Positions 41,418 through 48,595 of a DNA stretch of 64,000 bases are shown here, piece by piece. The stretch is taken from contig WGLV01000005.1 of the NCBI GenBank assembly GCA_016125385.1, forward strand, positions 62,001-126,000, read 5' to 3'. This DNA is from a bacterium. Lineage in GTDB: Bacteria; Hinthialibacterota; Hinthialibacteria; Hinthialibacterales; Hinthialibacteraceae. The notes under the pieces are model-generated. The model did no database searches, was not told the DNA's origin, and was given only the letters and a program-made list of their open reading frames with translations. The position numbers and the translations under genes are program-made. Positions within the stretch are counted from its first letter, which is position 1. The number at the start of each line of letters is the position of its first letter.

Positions 41418-42125
41418 TCAAACCGCTTTTTGCGATAATTTTATCGTCAGGCGCTCGGCGAGGCGCGCGGCGATCTCTTCTCTGCCCTGAATGGGGCCGA
41501 TGCGCTGGTTGAGTTCGCGGCCTTCTATAATATAGGCGGCATGCGCCGTGGATGAAACCTGCTCCTGAAGATTGGCGACCACCAGCGCGGCTCCGGATCG
41601 GTTCATGAGGTCTGACGCGCGGGCGTGCAACTCATCCACCGTGATGCGGCTTTCGAGTTTGAAACCGACCAGCATCGCATCTGGAGCCCATTCGTGAATC
41701 CGTTCGATCAGTTTTTCGCCACGCCTGAAAACCACAGTCCATTGCTCATCGGATGAACGGCGTTTGCCTTCGACGATCTCAGCGGGGACGTAATCGAGAA
41801 CGGCGGCGGCCATGAGGATAATATCCACCTGAGGCGCTTCACGCATCAACAACGCTTTGAGCTCATCCACGGTTTCAAATGAATTTACGCGATACCGGGA
41901 TTCGTCGAGGCTGGAGCGCAAATCGTGAGCCGTCAGACTCTGCTCGCCTTGCAGGTGAACGACCAACGCGCCCAGGTCGAAAAAATTTAGAGCGAGCGTT
42001 GCGCCGAGGCGTCCGGATGAGCGATTGGTGATACGCCGGACGTCATCCAGAGGCGCGGAGGTTGGACCGGAGGCGATCAGGACGCGTTTTCCAACCCATG
42101 TAAATGAATACGATTCAGGTACCAT
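41418..42125 (-). CDS. coaB: Phosphopantothenate--cysteine ligase (stand-alone CoaB)
   Basis: 235 residues: RVLIASGPTSAPLDDVRRITNRSSGRLGATLAL is the CoaB signature, with MAAAVLDYVPAEIVEGK and DAMLVGFKLES following. It condenses phosphopantothenate and cysteine with CTP. The frame runs to 42404 but that would cross the start region of the divergent FG-GAP gene; ATG 42125 follows GGAAG and begins the conserved domain. It precedes coaC, reversing the domain order of the fused protein. Confidence 0.88.
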   Translation of the reverse strand: MVPESYSFTWVGKRVLIASGPTSAPLDDVRRITNRSSGRLGATLALNFFDLGALVVHLQGEQSLTAHDLRSSLDESRYRVNSFETVDELKALLMREAPQVDIILMAAAVLDYVPAEIVEGKRRSSDEQWTVVFRRGEKLIERIHEWAPDAMLVGFKLESRITVDELHARASDLMNRSGAALVVANLQEQVSSTAHAAYIIEGRELNQRIGPIQGREEIAARLAERLTIKLSQKAV

Positions 42126-42218
42126 AACGGCTTCCACGGCTGTCAGTCGACGGACGAACGTTCCGTTCCATGATACAGTGAATAACAATATGGGGTAATC
42201 CGTTCTGGAGTTCTTGTC

Positions 42219-43793
42219 ATGAAACGATTTGTATTTTCCGTATTGGTTGGATTTCTGTTGACCACATTTCTTCCGCCCAGTCAGGGGCAATCGATCGATC
42301 TGGCGGCACCGCCCGCGAAGACGGTTGAAATACTGAGCGGATTCACGGTCGATAACACTCCGCTGATGGGGTATTACTTTAAAAACGTTGGAAACGCCGC
42401 GCAAAGCGGGATCGATGATTTTACCATCAGCCTGCCGTTTAATGATGATGATCTACTATTTAAAGACTCTATCTACCTGATACAGGGAGAATTTATTCTC
42501 GATAACGCCACTTTTGTGAAAATCGTGGCGGGCGTCAATGAACTGCCGTCACGTGTATTGAAGATTCATGGATACGACGATACGCGATTTGGATCCAGCG
42601 TGGAGCGCGCGGGGGATTTCGACCGCGATGGAATCAATGAAATCGCGGTACTGGCCCCGCTGGATGGTGAAGGCGGCAAGATTTATGTGATTCGGGTGGG
42701 TCTGTTGCCGCCGAATCCAGCACTGATCGATTTTGGTCTGCCCGGCGATTATGAAGAATATACCTTGCTGACGATCGAGGGCACGGTCGAAAAACCCGTC
42801 CGCGAACCTATGCAGCCCTGTGGCGATATCGATGGAGACGGATACTCGGATATTCTGATCGCCGCTCCTCCCTTCACATTCAGCAGCGACGGTTCCGAAA
42901 TTCTGGGATACGTGATTTACGGCGGCGAGGATCTTTCGCGGCAGACCATCAAGATGGGCGAACTCGATTCCGAACAGACGCTGACCGTGCTGATGCCTGA
43001 CGGTGACAATCCCAATATCGTATCTAAACGAATTTTCCGTAACGCGGGTGACGTAACCGGCGACGGCGTCAACGATCTGCTGATTTCTTTAGGCTACCGG
43101 AGCGTGGAACCGTACGCTTCTGAAATGCTGGTCGTTCCTGGCGGCGTCAGGCGAACCGGTATGATGAAAACCACGGACCTGGCGCAGAGTGGAGTCAAGA
43201 TTCGTCTTACGTTTTTTTCAGGAGAACAGGATTCCGAGTTGAGTTCTATCGCGACCGGCGACGCGGACGGCGACTCGATCAGCGATATCGCTCTCGGATA
43301 TGGAAGCGCCTCACTGATCGATTCAGCCACGCCGACCGGGGTCATCGCGCTTGTGCATGGCGGATTCACGGTTCCTTCCACGCTTGAGCTGGATGGAAGC
43401 GTGGATGAGCCGCTCACTATTCTGGGCCATTCGCAGCCCGGCGCCCGATTCGGGGCGTCCATGGCGGCTCGTAATGGTCGGTTGCTGGCAGGCGCTCCCG
43501 GCGTAACCGGAGCGTTGTTCACCCGGGAGCAAAGCGGAGCGGTGTATGAATATTATCCAGACCAGCTGAAGAAGGGATTGGTCAGCGATACGGCAGGTCC
43601 GCTTGCCCGGAGGGTGATCGTCGGGGCTTTTACCGATCAACAGATCGGTTCTTCGGTCGCTTATTTCGTCGGGCGCAACGGGATGCAGTATATTCTGACC
43701 GACGCGCTCGGAAACTCCGCCAAACCGGACCGTCTCGGGTATTTGATTCCAAACACCAGCAATACGGATATCGGCGACTGGAGCCTGTATTAA
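42219..43793 (+). CDS. Secreted FG-GAP repeat protein
   Basis: 524 residues with signal peptide MKRFVFSVLVGFLLTTFLPPSQG. Four or more FG-GAP/integrin-alpha-like blades carry Ca2+-binding D-x-D-x-DG loops: GDFDRDGINEIAVLAP, GDIDGDGYSDILIAAP, GDVTGDGVNDLLISL and GDADGDSISDIALGYG. Such propellers mediate adhesion or polysaccharide binding. It ends TDIGDWSLY. It is divergent from coaB across 93 bp and converges with the HAAS-like gene. Confidence 0.85.
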   Translation: MKRFVFSVLVGFLLTTFLPPSQGQSIDLAAPPAKTVEILSGFTVDNTPLMGYYFKNVGNAAQSGIDDFTISLPFNDDDLLFKDSIYLIQGEFILDNATFVKIVAGVNELPSRVLKIHGYDDTRFGSSVERAGDFDRDGINEIAVLAPLDGEGGKIYVIRVGLLPPNPALIDFGLPGDYEEYTLLTIEGTVEKPVREPMQPCGDIDGDGYSDILIAAPPFTFSSDGSEILGYVIYGGEDLSRQTIKMGELDSEQTLTVLMPDGDNPNIVSKRIFRNAGDVTGDGVNDLLISLGYRSVEPYASEMLVVPGGVRRTGMMKTTDLAQSGVKIRLTFFSGEQDSELSSIATGDADGDSISDIALGYGSASLIDSATPTGVIALVHGGFTVPSTLELDGSVDEPLTILGHSQPGARFGASMAARNGRLLAGAPGVTGALFTREQSGAVYEYYPDQLKKGLVSDTAGPLARRVIVGAFTDQQIGSSVAYFVGRNGMQYILTDALGNSAKPDRLGYLIPNTSNTDIGDWSLY

Positions 43794-43834
43794 AGATTTA
43801 GCGAATATGCGGCGCCCAATTTAAACAACACAAC

Positions 43835-45739
43835 CTACTTTTCCATCGGGAGCGACCAGATTACGTCTCCCCGGCTGACGAGCCCATTCGTGGCGTCATA
43901 GGAAGGTCCGCCGAATTTTTGATCGGGCCCCGCGCCGCGAAGTTCCACCTGTGTTGATTCGATACTCCACCGCATTCCTTGATCCTGAAACGGATCGTCG
44001 ATCCGGATGGATTTCAGCGAATCAAGCGCTTCGCCCGCATCGATAACATTTATCATTCCCCGTGCGAGAGCCTGGTTGGAGCGGACGACATTGATCCGCT
44101 TGAGCACGTTATCGAAATTCGGTTCGGCGATTTTCGTCAGCATTACGCTCAGGCTGATCGGGTAGAGATTTTTCAGCGCCTCATATCGCCGATACCCGCG
44201 CGATTCATGAGAATAAAACAGCTGCATATGGGAACACTGGACGCGGAATAGAGCGAAGTGGGAAAAGCCGATCGCGATCTGGTCCGACCGTTTGGGCATC
44301 ATGTTGAAGGGATTGAAATCTTTCGCATCGGAACCGGATCGATCCTGCTGTTTTAATTCTTCAGGCCACAGCGAACTGACTTTATCGAAATCAATGGATG
44401 CGAATTCGTTCAACGCATCTTTGTAACGAGACAGGTCCGCCCTGGATTCGATAAATGATTGAAGCATGGTGATAACGCGGCGGGCTTCGCCATCGAGAAT
44501 TAACCAGTCCATCATGGGTTCGGGCGCGGAATCGATGACGCCGGCGAACAGACGAGTCCAGCGGGCGTGCGCGGCGATAAGTTGCGGTCCGCGCTCCTGA
44601 CCGATGTAACACGACGGATCGAGTACGATGTTTTCTCTTTTGGGGTCTACTTCGCCCGGTGACGGAAAATACAGTACTTCGGCGATGTGATAAAACCGTG
44701 TCGTGTACTGCTGCGCGGCGAACAGTTCCTTCACGCGCCGGATGGTATCTTCGAGTGAAAAATCATCCGGCGTGGGGAAGCGGGTATAGACGCTCAGTGA
44801 GTTGAACAGCGCGCTTTTCCACATCCATTCATATTGACCGGAAGTCATATCTTCCTGACCGCGCGGAATCTGGAATGGTTCTTTTTTCGCGATCCCGTCC
44901 ATTATCGATTGAGCGAGTTCGATGTCTTCCGGCGTAACTTCAGGCTTCGGAAAGCGGATAATCGCATCGGATGGAATGTTGGTGAACAACTGGTATAGCC
45001 GATCGAAATCCCGCGCCGGCATGGCGGCAGTTTTGACTGGCTCGCCGCGTTTGTTTAAAAGCCAGAGGCGTTCGGCTTCGGCTGGGTCATAAGGAACTCC
45101 ACCCGGCATGGCGCCCATCCCTTCCGTCATGGGGGCCATGAATTCACGCCAATACGCGATCAGGATTTCGTCTTTTGTCGCGCCCGTGATTCCATCGGCG
45201 ACGGCCTGTTGACGGCGGGTTTCAAGAGTCTGATTCAGCGCTTCTTCTTTTTGATGGTAATAATCATCGAGAATGGTTTGCGCCTGCTGAAGCCGGTCAA
45301 GCAGGTTGCGTGATTCATCGCCGGGTTCGATCCACTTCAGCTTAATTGGCTTGGCCTGAAATACGGCGACGACTTGATCCGCCGCGTTTTGTTTGTCGAC
45401 CGCGTCCCGCCAGGCCTGAGGGATGGGATACAGCCACAGCACCCACAAATCAAAGGCTATCAGCAAGGCGAACGCGAACGCCGCGAGGACGGCGCACCAT
45501 TTCAGGACGCGCATCCACCACGGAAGCCCGCCTCGGATGAACATTTTTCGCAACTTGCGCGGAGGGCCGATTTTTTCGCGCAGGGAGGCGTCAGTCCACC
45601 GATCGATTTTGTTTTCTTCAGCGGCGTCTTCGATGTGATCGAGGATCTCACGGCGGGCTTCACGGCGGCGGTTCGGCCATATCCATAATCCGCGAGTGAC
45701 TTCATCGGCGAAGCGTTCTTCCGGTTGTTTGAATGTCAT
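43835..45739 (-). CDS. PadR-linked membrane protein with pseudopilin-like C-terminal motif
   Basis: 634 residues. The N-terminal 75 residues are acidic-helical (RREARREILDHIEDAAEE...) like the HAAS/DUF1700-type domain that accompanies PadR genes, followed by one membrane helix (VLKWCAVLAAFAFALLIAFDLWVLWL, residues about 82-108). The remaining 520 residues are extracytoplasmic, mostly helical, with no recognised catalytic motif. It ends GPDQKFGGPSYDATNGLVSRGDVIWSLP, matching the C-termini of the two pseudopilins at 3.2 and 7.0 kb. It starts 20 bp after padR with AGGAG upstream, so the two form an operon. Function unknown. Confidence 0.7.
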   Translation of the reverse strand: MTFKQPEERFADEVTRGLWIWPNRRREARREILDHIEDAAEENKIDRWTDASLREKIGPPRKLRKMFIRGGLPWWMRVLKWCAVLAAFAFALLIAFDLWVLWLYPIPQAWRDAVDKQNAADQVVAVFQAKPIKLKWIEPGDESRNLLDRLQQAQTILDDYYHQKEEALNQTLETRRQQAVADGITGATKDEILIAYWREFMAPMTEGMGAMPGGVPYDPAEAERLWLLNKRGEPVKTAAMPARDFDRLYQLFTNIPSDAIIRFPKPEVTPEDIELAQSIMDGIAKKEPFQIPRGQEDMTSGQYEWMWKSALFNSLSVYTRFPTPDDFSLEDTIRRVKELFAAQQYTTRFYHIAEVLYFPSPGEVDPKRENIVLDPSCYIGQERGPQLIAAHARWTRLFAGVIDSAPEPMMDWLILDGEARRVITMLQSFIESRADLSRYKDALNEFASIDFDKVSSLWPEELKQQDRSGSDAKDFNPFNMMPKRSDQIAIGFSHFALFRVQCSHMQLFYSHESRGYRRYEALKNLYPISLSVMLTKIAEPNFDNVLKRINVVRSNQALARGMINVIDAGEALDSLKSIRIDDPFQDQGMRWSIESTQVELRGAGPDQKFGGPSYDATNGLVSRGDVIWSLPMEK

Positions 45740-45759
45740 GACGCCGGCTCCTGTGAATG

Positions 45760-46107
45760 TTACGCGAACGCCGCCGCAGGCTCGGGACCAAGGACGCGCG
45801 TGATGGCCTGGCTGGTTTTGCGCCAGGTTTGTTTGCAGGATTCAAGATGTTTGAGCCCGGATTCGGTGATCTGGTAATAGCGTCGTTCTTTTCCGCTTTC
45901 AGCCGATTTACGGCTGCTTTCCACAAAGCCCTGCTCTTCGAGTTTGTAGAGCAACGGGTAGACGGTTCCCTGCCCGAACTGTAATGCGCCCGCGCTACGG
46001 TTTGCGATTTCTTTGACGATTTCGTATCCATACGCCTCTCCACCGCTGAGAATCTCCAGCAGCAGAATGGGTACGGTTCCTTTGGTAAGCGATTGTTTCA
46101 GGTCCAT
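45760..46107 (-). CDS. PadR family transcriptional regulator
   Basis: 115 residues with a PadR winged helix: VPILLLEILSGGEAYGYEIVKEI, LQFGQGTVYPLLYKLEEQGFVESS, RYYQITESGLKHLESC. PadR proteins are dimeric repressors, often controlling the membrane protein encoded next to them, here the HAAS-like gene. GGAGGATC precedes the ATG. A 23-nt inverted repeat lies just upstream. Confidence 0.92.
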   Translation of the reverse strand: MDLKQSLTKGTVPILLLEILSGGEAYGYEIVKEIANRSAGALQFGQGTVYPLLYKLEEQGFVESSRKSAESGKERRYYQITESGLKHLESCKQTWRKTSQAITRVLGPEPAAAFA

Positions 46108-46126
46108 AGTTTGATCCTCCAGCCAT

Positions 46127-46149
46127 AATGCTATTCTAACAATAGTATT
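46127..46149. promoter_or_regulatory. Candidate PadR operator
   Basis: Inverted repeat AATGCTATT-CTAAC-AATAGTATT with one mismatch, 20-42 bp upstream of the padR start. Its position suits autoregulation; no binding evidence. Confidence 0.45.
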
Positions 46150-46271
46150 GTGTCAAGTAATTTTTGATGAAAGATTCCGATCGCGATTGGGGTACGTTAT
46201 ATAAAGAGCGTGAAGCTTTTTTTGTGGGGCGGGCGTCTTATACAATAAACGCCCATACGGAAGAGTTAGCG

Positions 46272-46532
46272 ATGAGTCTTTCAGCCAACGAGGTTTTGAA
46301 CATGGATCTGAAGAAAGTCGTATTGGCGTTGGTTATTGCGGTTGCGGGCGTATCGGCGGGGAGCGTACTGTCGGACGTGCTGCTCAAGCCGCGCATTCAG
46401 CGGGCTTACTTGGGCCCGGACGCGGCTCGGCTGAGAATCGCTTCAGAGCCACGCGCGAACGATGAGAAAATGGAAAAAACTCACGGCATCAATCATGCAA
46501 CACTGCAGGACGCGACGGTGGCGCAGCCGTAA
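46272..46532 (+). CDS. Small single-pass membrane protein, hypothetical
   Basis: 86 residues from ATG 46272 (GGAAGAG 6 nt upstream). One hydrophobic helix (VVLALVIAVAGVSAGSVLSDVLL) with a basic tail LKPRIQRAYLGPDAARLRIASEPRAND. No family recognised. A 5'-extended frame to 46164 lacks a ribosome binding site. Confidence 0.45.
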   Translation: MSLSANEVLNMDLKKVVLALVIAVAGVSAGSVLSDVLLKPRIQRAYLGPDAARLRIASEPRANDEKMEKTHGINHATLQDATVAQP

Positions 46533-46875
46533 GTGGTTTATACATCGGCTGGTTGCATAACCCGCCGGAAGCAGCACCAGAAGAAATTGCCAGTTATTCG
46601 CGTGAGCCCGGTTTCTATACCGGTTCCCCCAAACCCATTCCCGAGATCGGGCTTCACGCGATGTTCCATACCCACCGGGGGGGGAGCCGCCCCACGGCTC
46701 CCCCCCAAGCCCATTTAGTCTACTCACAAACAAAAAATTAATAAAAAAATGGTTGACGCATTTCATGACATATTCTTAAATATCTCAGAGTCAATTCATG
46801 ACCTCTTTTTTTAGATTTTATACACATTTTATCGAGAAACAGTTCGGAAATAGCGCATCAGCAAGGGAGCGAACC
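46533..46875. other. 343-bp intergenic region with GC hairpin
   Basis: No supported gene. An open frame at 46553-46741 reads HNPPEAAPEEIASYSREPG but has no ribosome binding site or family. The region ends in an AT-rich stretch that marks the left edge of the low-GC block. Confidence 0.4.
46678..46706. repeat. 11-bp G/C-rich inverted repeat
   Basis: GGGGGGGAGCC (46678-46688) and GGCTCCCCCCC (46696-46706) with a 7-nt loop. No T-run follows on either strand, so it is not a standard terminator. Confidence 0.5.
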
Positions 46876-47688
46876 ATGAAACACGCCGTGCTAATTGTGA
46901 GCTTTATTGTTGGGATGGGTTGCTTGAAGGGAGATTGTACAGGAATCGCTAATCTTTGGTGCACTGTAACAAATTCTAGATATGAAGTTGTGTCTATATA
47001 TGCGAAACCTGGAAGCCCACATATTACGAGTGCACAAGCAGATTCCTTGATTTCTTCCTTCGAATATAATTTGCAAATCGTCGCCCATTTAACGTGGGAT
47101 TTATACGATAAGTATTTCGAAGATTCGGAACGCAACTATTTCAGTGAATCGAAGGGAATATGTGCTCTAGTAACTGTTGATCACAAAGACCTGTCATTTG
47201 ATGCCATTGATAACGTTACGTTTTCAACTGGAGCAGATGTTGCCAGTATTTTGGACTCATTAGATGGTTATGATAACCCATATAAGATTCACATCTTGAT
47301 TGTCAGTAACAATGAACCTGTGTTTAATGGAGGCCGTGTTGCGGTGTCATATCCATCTTATGGTGTTATTTTAATAAAGAAATCAACCGTACAAGGTGAT
47401 TCAGGGTTTGCTGCATCAGTTTTAATGCATGAGTTCGGCCATTTAAAATACGACCATAACTCAATTGCTCAACCTGGACCCGGCGAGTACAGTTGGCCTA
47501 CCTGGGAACATTGGCACTATGGAGAATATGGCATTTATTCTGAACCGAAAGAGTTTCTGTTCAACGCCATGTGGTGGATGTCTGGAGGCGGTTCAGATGT
47601 TGATGCTCGGTACAAGAATTCCAAATACCCATGGGATGATTTACCTTATGTGAGCAGTCGGCCCATATTCAATGATTTTGGATATTAA
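46876..47688 (+). CDS. Secreted HExxH protein, metallopeptidase-like, unassigned
   Basis: 270 residues from ATG 46876 (GGGAGC upstream). Signal peptide MKHAVLIVSFIVGMG, possibly a lipoprotein. At residues 185-194 it has HEFGHLKYDH. HEFGH fits the gluzincin/metzincin zinc motif, but the third His is at +9 from the first, not the +10 of HExxHxxGxxH. Downstream EHWHYGEYGIYSEPKEF may supply a ligand. About 38% GC by eye, against 55-58% around. Enzyme activity is inference. Confidence 0.6.
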   Translation: MKHAVLIVSFIVGMGCLKGDCTGIANLWCTVTNSRYEVVSIYAKPGSPHITSAQADSLISSFEYNLQIVAHLTWDLYDKYFEDSERNYFSESKGICALVTVDHKDLSFDAIDNVTFSTGADVASILDSLDGYDNPYKIHILIVSNNEPVFNGGRVAVSYPSYGVILIKKSTVQGDSGFAASVLMHEFGHLKYDHNSIAQPGPGEYSWPTWEHWHYGEYGIYSEPKEFLFNAMWWMSGGGSDVDARYKNSKYPWDDLPYVSSRPIFNDFGY

Positions 47689-47712
47689 CCCCACTTCTGT
47701 AGAGGTGATAAA

Positions 47713-48483
47713 ATGAAAACCTTCCTGACTGTTTTTACATATTTCTCTCTTTTTCTGTTGTTTGCTACGTCAAGCGCAAATTGTCAATCAGATTCGACTA
47801 CTTTAATTAATAAATATCTCGAATTGCGCGACCAGCGCATCAATTATTCACAAATTATTAATAGGCTGGAAAGTGAAAAACCTGGAGCAATAGACCGTTT
47901 GTATAATACTGTCGCAGAAAGCCCTTTGTATTCAGAGTACTTGATTGATGTTTTGTACTTAAACGCCCATAAGTATCAAGAGGATCCCAATCGTATTTTG
48001 GCATTTGCAAGTAACTTTGTTTTGAGAAAAGAATCTTCCGCAGATGATAAAATTCTCAATGGGAAAAGCGCATCTATGTTTTTCATCTATGACATTCTGC
48101 GTCCTGTCTATGTGGACAAAATGAAAAAAGCGGGGACTTATGAGTCCTTTCTTAAATCCACCGTCACGTTTTTTGACGATTTGCAACGAAAGATAGACGT
48201 CAATTATGAAGGAGACATAAAATTTTTAGCAAAGCAAGATCAAGAAAATAATTCCCCAAAAATCGGAAAATGGCTTATTGGGCTTAAACGTGAATTTCTC
48301 AAACTGGCAATAAACCTGTATTTTGTCACTGAAGACGAACATTTTCATAAAATAGTTGTTGATTATACTAACTGCAATGTTCCAGTATTAGAAAGAACAG
48401 CCGACTTTCTTTTGTCAGAAAGATATTATACATTATGGCTAAATGAGACGAGAAAATTGTATGATCATGGCGGTATAGAGTAG
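47713..48483 (+). CDS. Secreted helical protein of unknown function
   Basis: 256 residues with a signal peptide (FLTVFTYFSLFLLFATSSANC). The mature part is mostly helical and charged: LINKYLELRDQRINYSQIINRLESEKPG, then FLKSTVTFFDDLQRKID. No catalytic motif or family seen. It starts 24 bp after the HExxH gene with AGAGGTG upstream, so it is probably co-transcribed. Low GC: one 60-base line (47761-47820) has 19 G+C. Confidence 0.55.
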   Translation: MKTFLTVFTYFSLFLLFATSSANCQSDSTTLINKYLELRDQRINYSQIINRLESEKPGAIDRLYNTVAESPLYSEYLIDVLYLNAHKYQEDPNRILAFASNFVLRKESSADDKILNGKSASMFFIYDILRPVYVDKMKKAGTYESFLKSTVTFFDDLQRKIDVNYEGDIKFLAKQDQENNSPKIGKWLIGLKREFLKLAINLYFVTEDEHFHKIVVDYTNCNVPVLERTADFLLSERYYTLWLNETRKLYDHGGIE

Positions 48484-48595
48484 CAGCAATTTTGATTCAC
48501 TTTTTAAAATTTAACTATGGGCACTGAAGGTGCGTTTTAAGCTAAATGGACGCACCTTTTGTTTTTTTGCTAGAAAATCAGGGCGCGGTGTCATC

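Noticed and set aside
46678-46706. G/C-rich hairpin as a terminator for the small membrane protein gene
   Set aside because: No T-run follows on either strand and it lies about 145 bp after the stop; kept only as a repeat.
46508-46741. Open frame after the small membrane protein gene, possibly a frameshifted continuation
   Set aside because: Low-complexity, Pro/Gly-rich reading with no ribosome binding site and no recognisable family.
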